DNA of 64,000 nt, taken from NCBI GenBank assembly GCA_947500415.1, contig CANMRT010000001.1, positions 1,328,982 to 1,392,981 on the forward strand, in the 5' to 3' direction. Every line of letters begins with the position of its first letter. The stretch's first letter is position 1. The notes beneath the pieces were generated by a model, which was not told the origin of the DNA, searched no databases, and worked only from the letters and a program-made list of their open reading frames with translations. Positions 32,999-39,619 of the stretch are shown here, in pieces. A program made the translations under genes and the position numbers. The stretch is from an uncultured Roseicyclus sp. (lineage in GTDB: Bacteria; Pseudomonadota; Alphaproteobacteria; Rhodobacterales; Rhodobacteraceae).

Positions 32999-35900
32999 TT
33001 ATTCCAACTCCACCAGCAGGTCCTTCGCGTCGATTTGGCCGCCGGGGGTGACGTGGACCGCCTTGATCGTGGCGTCCTTTTCGGCGTGCAGTCCGGTTTC
33101 CATCTTCATCGCCTCGATGGTCAGCAGCAGCGTGCCTGCGGCGACCTTTTGGCCGGCTTGCACGCCGACGCTTGCCACGACACCCGGCATGGGGGCGCCG
33201 ATGTGGTTGGCGTTGCCAAGCTCGGCCTTGGGGCGTTTGGCCGACGCGCTAGCGACAAGGCGGTTGGGGACGCGGACGGTGCGGGGTTGGCCGTTGAGCT
33301 CGAAGAAGACACGGACCTCGCCTTCGTCGTTGGTCTCGCCCACGGCCACCAGACGGATCACGAGGGTGACGCCGGGGTCGATCTCGGCCTCGATCTCTTC
33401 GCCCTGATCCATGCCGTAGAAGAAGGTCTTGGTGGGCAGGGTGCGGACGGGGCCGTATTCGGCGTGGCGGGTGGCGTAGTCGGTGAAGACCTTGGGGTAC
33501 ATGAGGTAGCCGTTGAGGTCTTCGTCGTCGATCTCGACGCCAAGCTGCGCGGCGAGGTCTTTGCGGGTGGCCTCAAGGTCCACGGCGTCGAGGTGCTTGC
33601 CGGGGCGTTCCAGATTGGGTTTTTCGCCTTTGAGGGCCTTCTTGACGATAGCTTTGGGGAAGCCGTTGGGGGGCTGGCCCAGATCGCCCTTGAGCATCCC
33701 GATGACAGAGTCTGGGAAGGAGACCTCGGTGTTCGGGTCTTCGACCTGCGCGCGGTCGAGGCCCTGGGAGACCATCATCAGGGCCATGTCGCCCACGACC
33801 TTGGAGGATGGCGTGACCTTCACGATATCGCCGAACATCTGGTTCACGTCGGCATACATCTGCGCCACTTCGTGCCAACGCTCTTCGAGGCCCATGGAGC
33901 GGGCCTGCGCCTTGAGGTTGGTGAACTGGCCGCCGGGCATTTCGTGCAGGTAGACCTCGGAGGCGGGGGCCTGCATGCCGCTTTCAAACGCGGCGTAGTG
34001 GGCGCGCACGGCCTCCCAATAATCCGAGATCTGGCGGATGGCGCCGATGTCGAGCTGCGTATCACGCTCCGTGAAGCGAAGGGATTCCACGATGGTGCCG
34101 AGGGTGGCCTGGGAGGTGTTGCCGCTCAGCGCATCCATGGCGCAATCGACGGCATCCACGCCATGTTCGGAGGCGGTGAGGATGGTGCCGCAGGCGGAGC
34201 CTGCCGTGTCGTGGGTGTGGAAGTGGATGGGCAGGGAGGTGGCATCCTTGAGGGCGGGGATCAGGACCTCCGCCGCGGCGGGGCGCAGGAGGCCCGCCAT
34301 GTCCTTGAGGCCCAGGACATGGGCACCGGCGGCCTCAAGCTCCTTTGCCATATCGACGTAGTATTTCACGTCGTACTTGGCGCGGGCGGGGTCAAGGATG
34401 TTACCGGTGTAGCAGATGGTGCCCTCGACGATCTTGCCGGTCTCCCCCACCGCATCCATGGCGACGCGCATGTTCTCCACCCAGTTGAGGCTGTCGAAAA
34501 CGCGGAACACGTCGACACCCGAGGCCGCCGCCTGCCTGACGAACCCTTCGACCACGTTGTCGGGGTAGTTGGTGTAGCCCACACCGTTCGACGCCCGCAA
34601 AAGCATCTGGGTCATGATGTTGGGCATCTTGGCGCGTATGTCGCGCAGGCGCTGCCAGGGGCATTCTTGCAAGAAGCGGTAGGCGACGTCGAAGGTCGCG
34701 CCGCCCCAGCATTCGACGGAGAAGAGGCCCGACAGGTTGTGCGCGTAGGCGGGCGCGACCTTGATCATGTCGAGGGACCGCATCCGGGTGGCCAGAAGCG
34801 ATTGGTGCCCGTCGCGCATTGTGGTGTCGGTGATGAGAAGCTGCTTTTGCGCCTTCATCCATTTGGCGACGGCCTCGGGGCCTTTGTCGTCGAGCAGGTT
34901 GCGGGTGCCCGGGGGCGGCGCGTCGTAGGGGACTTTCGGGGGCCGTGCTGGCTTGATGTCGGCGGGCGGCATTGGGCGGCCCTGCGTTTCCGGGTGGCCG
35001 TTGACGGTGATGTCGGCCACGTAGCGCAGGATTTTCGTGGCGCGGTCGCGACGGGGGCGGAAATCAAAGAGCGCCGGCGTCTCATCAATGAATTTGGTGT
35101 GGTACTGGTAGTTCAGGAAGGTCGGGTGCTTGAGCAGGTTTTCCACGAAGGCGATGTTTGTGCTGACGCCGCGGATGCGGAATTCGCGAAGCGCGCGGTC
35201 CATCCGGGCGATGGCGGCGTCGGGGGTGGGGGCCCAACAGGTGACTTTTTCCAGAAGGCTGTCGTAGTAGCGCGTGATGACCGCGCCCGAGTACGCGGTG
35301 CCGCCGTCGAGCCGCACGCCCATGCCGGTGGCGGAGCGGTAGGTCGTGATGCGGCCATAGTCGGGGATGAAATTGTTGGTCGGATCCTCGGTCGTGACGC
35401 GACACTGGATCGCGTGGCCGTCGAGCTTCACGTCATATTGAGACGCCACGCCGGTGGCGGCGGCGAGCATTTTGCCCTCGGCGATCAGGATCTGCGCGCG
35501 CACGATGTCGATGCCGGTGACTTCTTCCGTCACCGTATGTTCGACCTGCACGCGGGGGTTCACTTCGATGAAGTAGAAATTGCCCGAGTCCATATCCATC
35601 AGGAATTCGACGGTGCCCGCACATTCGTAGTTCACATGCTCGCAGATCTTCTTGCCCAGAAGGCAGATCTCATTGCGCTGCATGTCCGTCAGGTAAGGTG
35701 CGGGGGCGCGTTCCACGACCTTCTGGTTGCGGCGCTGGACCGAGCAGTCGCGCTCATAGAGGTGGTAGATATTGCCGTGGCTGTCGCCGAGGATCTGAAC
35801 CTCGACGTGACGGGCGCGCAGGATCATTTTCTCCAGGTAGCCCTCGCCGTTTCCAAAGGCCGCTTCGGCCTCGCGACGGCCTTCGAGGACCTTTTCTTCC

Positions 35901-36439
35901 AGCTCATCCTCGGAGGCGATGGGGCGCATGCCGCGCCCGCCGCCACCCCAGGAGGCTTTGAGCATGAGGGGGTAGCCGACCTCTTTAGCTTCGGCCTTGA
36001 TGGCCTCCATGTCGTCGCCAAGGACTTCGGTGGCGGGAATGACGGGAACGCCTGCCTCAATCGCCACGCGGCGGGCGGAGGCCTTGTCGCCCAAGGCGCG
36101 CATCGTTTCGGCCTTGGGGCCAATGAACGTGATGCCGTTTTCCGCGCAGGCATCCACGAAGTCGGGGTTTTCCGAAAGCAAGCCATAGCCCGGGTGGATC
36201 GCGTCCGCGCCGCACTGCTTGGCGACGCGGATGATTTCCTCGATGGAGAGGTAAGCAGCAACGGGCCCAAGGCCTTCGCCGATCTTGTAGGCTTCGTCGG
36301 CTTTGAACCGGTGCAGGCTGAGTTTGTCTTCCTCGGCATAGACCGCGACGGTGCGTTTGCCCAATTCATTGGCTGCGCGCATAACGCGGATCGCGATTTC
36401 ACCGCGGTTTGCAACAAGGATTTTCTGGAATTCAGCCAT
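32999..36439 (-). CDS. pyc: Pyruvate carboxylase
   Basis: A 1146-residue single-chain biotin enzyme making oxaloacetate from pyruvate, bicarbonate and ATP. In order: biotin carboxylase (residues 1-460; KASWGGGGRGMR ATP loop, FIEVNPRVQVEHTVTEE), carboxyltransferase (about 530-800; DTTMRDGHQSLLATRMR, HFHTHDT), the conserved PYC_OADA region, and the biotinyl domain with K1112 in EAMKMETG. The start at 36439 follows GAGGGA; the frame to 36571 is unsupported. In Rhodobacteraceae this enzyme supports anaplerosis. Two copies of a 32-bp repeat occupy its leader. Confidence 0.97.
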   Translation of the reverse strand: MAEFQKILVANRGEIAIRVMRAANELGKRTVAVYAEEDKLSLHRFKADEAYKIGEGLGPVAAYLSIEEIIRVAKQCGADAIHPGYGLLSENPDFVDACAENGITFIGPKAETMRALGDKASARRVAIEAGVPVIPATEVLGDDMEAIKAEAKEVGYPLMLKASWGGGGRGMRPIASEDELEEKVLEGRREAEAAFGNGEGYLEKMILRARHVEVQILGDSHGNIYHLYERDCSVQRRNQKVVERAPAPYLTDMQRNEICLLGKKICEHVNYECAGTVEFLMDMDSGNFYFIEVNPRVQVEHTVTEEVTGIDIVRAQILIAEGKMLAAATGVASQYDVKLDGHAIQCRVTTEDPTNNFIPDYGRITTYRSATGMGVRLDGGTAYSGAVITRYYDSLLEKVTCWAPTPDAAIARMDRALREFRIRGVSTNIAFVENLLKHPTFLNYQYHTKFIDETPALFDFRPRRDRATKILRYVADITVNGHPETQGRPMPPADIKPARPPKVPYDAPPPGTRNLLDDKGPEAVAKWMKAQKQLLITDTTMRDGHQSLLATRMRSLDMIKVAPAYAHNLSGLFSVECWGGATFDVAYRFLQECPWQRLRDIRAKMPNIMTQMLLRASNGVGYTNYPDNVVEGFVRQAAASGVDVFRVFDSLNWVENMRVAMDAVGETGKIVEGTICYTGNILDPARAKYDVKYYVDMAKELEAAGAHVLGLKDMAGLLRPAAAEVLIPALKDATSLPIHFHTHDTAGSACGTILTASEHGVDAVDCAMDALSGNTSQATLGTIVESLRFTERDTQLDIGAIRQISDYWEAVRAHYAAFESGMQAPASEVYLHEMPGGQFTNLKAQARSMGLEERWHEVAQMYADVNQMFGDIVKVTPSSKVVGDMALMMVSQGLDRAQVEDPNTEVSFPDSVIGMLKGDLGQPPNGFPKAIVKKALKGEKPNLERPGKHLDAVDLEATRKDLAAQLGVEIDDEDLNGYLMYPKVFTDYATRHAEYGPVRTLPTKTFFYGMDQGEEIEAEIDPGVTLVIRLVAVGETNDEGEVRVFFELNGQPRTVRVPNRLVASASAKRPKAELGNANHIGAPMPGVVASVGVQAGQKVAAGTLLLTIEAMKMETGLHAEKDATIKAVHVTPGGQIDAKDLLVELE

Positions 36440-36450
36440 GGGTGCACGTC

Positions 36451-36516
36451 CCTCAAGTAGCGGAGTGGTAGGGCGCAAGGACGCCCTCAAGTAGCGAGGC
36501 GGTAGGGCGTAGAGAC
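36451..36516. repeat. Direct tandem repeat in the pyc leader
   Basis: Two copies of a 32-bp unit lie at 36451-36482 and 36485-36516, period 34. Both begin CCTCAAGTAGCG and share GGTAGGGCG; they differ at about six positions. The copy nearer pyc includes its ribosome site. It may be a recent duplication or a protein or RNA control element. Confidence 0.65.
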
Positions 36517-36672
36517 ATCCCTTCGCAGTTGCAGCAATTCTGTAAGGGCCGTGTGACCTGAGGGCAAGCAAAGGGTTCGAATTGGCAAGGTATTGGGCAC
36601 GCTAGAAACGAAATTCTAACGAATTGCAGATAGTCCAAGCAGCATTACAGGCCCCAGCGGGAGGAGCCTTGC

Positions 36673-37116
36673 ATGGTGCATCGCGTAATCTACACCAGCC
36701 GTGCGACGCGGTATTTCTCGGCCCAGGGGATCGAGGGGCTGAGCGTGACGTGCCGCCGCAACAACACGGCGATGGAGTTGACAGGAATTCTCGTCTTCCA
36801 CGAAGGCCGCTTCTTTCAGGTGCTTGAGGGAGAGGAGGAGCCGCTGTTGAAAGTGATAAGGGCGATCACGAAAGACCCACGCCATGCGGAATTACGGTTG
36901 ATAACGCATGGGGCATTTGAAAAACGGGCGTTTTCCGGGTGGCGCATGGGGTTTGCGATCCCGGCAAATATGCCGCGTCCACCGATTGCGTCGTTCGCGC
37001 TGCATGACCTTTTGTCGCCCGACAGCCAATATCGCGGTCGCGATCCGGATGTGCGTAATCACGTCCGCATGTTCCTGTCGAGTTTGCAGCAATTGCCGCG
37101 AGCAGCTGCGGGGTAG
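36673..37116 (+). CDS. BLUF-domain blue-light sensor protein
   Basis: A 147-residue protein that is essentially one BLUF flavin-binding domain. Key residues are Y7 (RVIYTSRA), N31 (RRNNTAMELTG), Q49 (GRFFQVLEG) and W90/M92 (SGWRMGF), the network that shifts on FAD photoexcitation. About 45 C-terminal residues form a short helical extension and no output domain, so it must signal through a partner. GGGAGGAG at 36660-36667 marks the start. It is divergent from pyc, with 233 bp between the starts. Confidence 0.92.
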   Translation: MVHRVIYTSRATRYFSAQGIEGLSVTCRRNNTAMELTGILVFHEGRFFQVLEGEEEPLLKVIRAITKDPRHAELRLITHGAFEKRAFSGWRMGFAIPANMPRPPIASFALHDLLSPDSQYRGRDPDVRNHVRMFLSSLQQLPRAAAG

Positions 37117-37128
37117 GGCCGCAGGTGG

Positions 37129-37506
37129 CTAGGGCCGGACCGCGCGCAGACGGAAGGGCTGCGTCATTTGCCAGCGGATCAGGTAGTCTTCGTCCACCAC
37201 TTGGTAAGCCACATTGTGGAAGCGGCTTACGGTTTCGATCTGATATTCGTATTGGCTTTCCACGCCATCCGTGTCGATCAGGATCACCATCGGTTCTAAC
37301 CCAGCCTCAAGCGCATTGAACGTGGCCTGATGCAGGCTGTCATAGGCCCCACGGGTGTGGTCGAGGCCAACTTCAATAGCATGGGTGTCGGTGATGCAAT
37401 CAACGCGCACGTGGGAGGTCACGGCATCAAGTTCATAATGCACCCGCTGTTCGGGTTCCCCGCCCAAAAGGGCGCAGAGGATCAGGATAGCGTCGGCCTC
37501 GGTCAT
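37129..37506 (-). CDS. Small protein with a PD-(D/E)XK-like motif
   Basis: A 125-residue protein. RVDCITDTHAIEVGLDHTRGAYDSLHQATFNA around residues 34-66 resembles the RVDxxT-AIEV core of compact PD-(D/E)XK nuclease-fold proteins, with Asp then Glu-x-Val; the usual Lys is not evident, so activity is doubtful. MVILIDTDG forms the next strand. A perfect TTAA-N7-TTAA sequence stands 32 bp upstream of the start. It runs convergent with the BLUF gene. Confidence 0.6.
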   Translation of the reverse strand: MTEADAILILCALLGGEPEQRVHYELDAVTSHVRVDCITDTHAIEVGLDHTRGAYDSLHQATFNALEAGLEPMVILIDTDGVESQYEYQIETVSRFHNVAYQVVDEDYLIRWQMTQPFRLRAVRP

Positions 37507-37537
37507 GAGAACGATATAGGAACACCCGCGCGGGATG

Positions 37538-37552
37538 TTAACCCACTGTTAA
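37538..37552 (-). promoter_or_regulatory. CtrA-type box TTAA-N7-TTAA
   Basis: TTAACCCACTGTTAA matches the full CtrA recognition pattern of alphaproteobacteria. A third TTAA follows after 8 bp (37561-37564). It lies 32-46 bp upstream of the start of the gene at 37129-37506, a position expected for a CtrA-activated promoter. A chance match is possible, but A+T-rich runs are rare in this DNA. Confidence 0.55.
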
Positions 37553-37571
37553 GAATTTGGTTAACGGCGTG

Positions 37572-37883
37572 TCAGCATTCTAGTCCGGTGTAGACCAGTC
37601 CCAAAGTGCCGCCGGGCATGGTCAACAACCCTTCCGAGACGAGTGCCATACCAGCGTCGGCGGCCATGAACCCGCTCTCACGCAGAGCGGCGTTGTCATA
37701 GGGGAAAGCTGTCTCGAGGGAGTCGCGGATTTCGAACTGGGTCATGGAGCAGTCGTTCTCTACCATCATGGCGATGTACCAGGCGCGCGCTTCGTCTGCG
37801 TTGGTCAAAGGGGTTTGGGCCAATGCGGACGTGGTTGTCGCTCCGATGGCAAAGAGCGTGATGCAAAGGGGGACAGATTTCAT
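37572..37883 (-). CDS. Small exported protein of unknown function
   Basis: A 103-residue protein with a signal peptide (MKSVPLCITLFAIGATTTSALA, about 22 residues). The mature part has an AWYIAMMVENDCSMTQFEIRDSL helix and ends with a Cys (YTGLEC), so one disulfide is possible. GGAGG precedes the ATG at 37883. No family was recognised. It is divergent from a small lipoprotein gene at 38004. Confidence 0.7.
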   Translation of the reverse strand: MKSVPLCITLFAIGATTTSALAQTPLTNADEARAWYIAMMVENDCSMTQFEIRDSLETAFPYDNAALRESGFMAADAGMALVSEGLLTMPGGTLGLVYTGLEC

Positions 37884-38003
37884 GTGGCCTCCGTGGACTG
37901 ATGCCTTGAGTTTGCAGCGGGGCTGCGCGCGAGGCGATCCCTTGTTGATGGGCCTTCCGTGCAGCAGAGTGTAAGGAAATAGAGCAATCGCAAAGGACTG
38001 CAC

Positions 38004-38252
38004 ATGACCAGCAAAATGAATGTGACCGCGATTGGCCTCCTCCTGCTCTTCGTTGCGGGCTGCGGAACGTCCGTCGGTGGCGTGTATTCCGGCGACGATG
38101 GTGCCTTTCGCGGCGCCCTTCTGGCGTCCCTGAGTGACGCGGAGATTCGCGCATTCATTGGCAATGGGGTCTGCGACGGACGGGGCGTAGCGGAGATCGA
38201 GATCTTGCGCACAGGCGGGTCAGAGGCGCAGGTTACCGGCCAGTGTGCGTGA
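38004..38252 (+). CDS. Small lipoprotein
   Basis: An 82-residue protein. Residues 7-20 form a lipoprotein signal with lipobox FVAGC and Cys20 as the acylation site. The mature peptide is Gly-rich and has two more Cys (NGVCDGRG and the next-to-last residue). Function unknown. The ATG at 38004 has no strong ribosome site; an internal ATG at residue 5 would also keep the signal. Confidence 0.6.
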   Translation: MTSKMNVTAIGLLLLFVAGCGTSVGGVYSGDDGAFRGALLASLSDAEIRAFIGNGVCDGRGVAEIEILRTGGSEAQVTGQCA

Positions 38253-38268
38253 TGGTCGCGGGCGTTGG

Positions 38269-39414
38269 TTAAGGCGTGACGAGTCGCGCAGGCAGATCGC
38301 CATGCGTTCGCGCCCCGATCTGCGCCATGTTGCTTGTCATGTCCTTCACCAGCACGTCATGCCAATGGGCGGGCCCGTTACCTCCCAAAGCGCCGAGCGC
38401 GTAGTGCCAGGCGCGGCCCATCATTACGAAGTCGGCGCCCAGGGCCAGCGCACGGATCACATCCAGCCCGCCTTCGACGCCGCTGTCAAAGATCAAAGGT
38501 AGAGATGTGGCCGCGCGCATGGCGGGCAGCATGGCCGCCGCCCCGGGCGCGCCGTCAAACTGGCGGCCCGCATGGTTGGACACCCAAATGGCGTCCACGC
38601 CTGCGGCCTCAGTGCGCTGGGCGACCTCGGGCTCTGTCACGCCTTTCAGGATGAACGCGCCGTCCCATCGCTCACGCAAGGCTGCAACGTAGTCCCAGTC
38701 CGGGGCCGCGCGCAGCAGATAGCCGACGTGGGCGGTGGAGGGCAGGGGGCCCTTCTCAAGCAAATCCTCGGCATAGCTGTCCATCAACCGCATCCGGGGC
38801 ATACCATTGGCCTGAATGCCCATGGCCCAGGCAGGACAAAGCGCGACCTGGGCCAAGAGGCGCGGGGTCAGGCGCGGGGGTTGCACGAGGCCGCCGCGCG
38901 TCTGGCGTTCGCGGCGCGAGGCGGCGGGGACATCGACGGTCAGGATCAGAGTGTGAAAGCCCGCGGCCTTGGCGCGCGCCAGCATGTCGTCGCGGATCTC
39001 GGGCGCTTTGGGCGGATACATCTGGAACCAACCCTGCGCCCCTGCAAGCGGGCCGATCTTCTCCGGCAAGGCGGTGGCCACGGTCGATAGGCAATAGGGG
39101 ATGCCTGCGCGCGCCGCATGGCGGGCCAGATGAACCTCCGCCTCGGGCCAGATCAGGCCCGACATGCCCACCGGCGCGATGCCGAAAGGGGCGGGATAGT
39201 CGCGGCCGAGGAAACTGGTCGAGATGTCCGGTGCAACCTCACCTTGGAGCGCTGCGGGCTTTAGCAGAATTGTGTCGAGCGCTGTGCGATTGCGCGCCGC
39301 CGTGGCCTCCACGCCGGTTGCGCTGTCGAGATATTCCCAGACGAAATGCGGAATGCGCCGTCGTGCGCGCGCTTTGAGATCGCTCAAACCGGGATATTTG
39401 GCGTGCAGGTCCAT
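38269..39414 (-). CDS. lldD: FMN-dependent L-lactate dehydrogenase / alpha-hydroxy-acid oxidase family
   Basis: A 381-residue FMN TIM-barrel. Key parts are the N-terminal DLKARARRRIPHFVWEYLDSATG, GIAPVGMSGLIWP, ILTVDVPAASRRERQTR, the FMN-binding Lys in FILKGV, the catalytic His in WVSNHAGRQFDGA and GADFVMMGRAWHYAL. It oxidises L-lactate or a related 2-hydroxy acid, passing electrons to quinone in membrane-associated members. The substrate is not certain. It is divergent from the helicase gene across a 205-bp gap. Confidence 0.88.
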   Translation of the reverse strand: MDLHAKYPGLSDLKARARRRIPHFVWEYLDSATGVEATAARNRTALDTILLKPAALQGEVAPDISTSFLGRDYPAPFGIAPVGMSGLIWPEAEVHLARHAARAGIPYCLSTVATALPEKIGPLAGAQGWFQMYPPKAPEIRDDMLARAKAAGFHTLILTVDVPAASRRERQTRGGLVQPPRLTPRLLAQVALCPAWAMGIQANGMPRMRLMDSYAEDLLEKGPLPSTAHVGYLLRAAPDWDYVAALRERWDGAFILKGVTEPEVAQRTEAAGVDAIWVSNHAGRQFDGAPGAAAMLPAMRAATSLPLIFDSGVEGGLDVIRALALGADFVMMGRAWHYALGALGGNGPAHWHDVLVKDMTSNMAQIGARTHGDLPARLVTP

Positions 39415-39514
39415 GGCGCCTGAATACCCCCAAACCCCCGCAACTCAATCAAATTTGTCTCAAATTGCGCGTGTGCCCCTTCCTTGTTTCAAAAATACTC
39501 CGGGGGATCAGCGA

Positions 39515-39554
39515 TCTTTTCCATGGGAAAAGACGCAAAGGGGGCAGCGCCCCC
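39515..39554. other. Two adjacent palindromes in the lldD-helicase gap
   Basis: CTTTTCC-ATG-GGAAAAG at 39516-39532 is a perfect 7-bp dyad; GGGGGC-AGC-GCCCCC at 39540-39554 is a perfect 6-bp dyad. They lie between divergent genes, so neither terminates one of them. They may be regulator sites or members of a dispersed intergenic repeat. Confidence 0.45.
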
Positions 39555-39619
39555 AAGGGCATAGAACAATCTGCGAACAAACCTTTAAAATCGCTCTCAC
39601 ACGCTCTATCCTTGCGCGT

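Noticed and set aside
33035-36460. Plus-strand open frame of 1141 codons
   Set aside because: It is the antisense shadow of pyruvate carboxylase, whose full domain set is visible on the other strand; G+C-rich codon bias keeps the antisense frame open.
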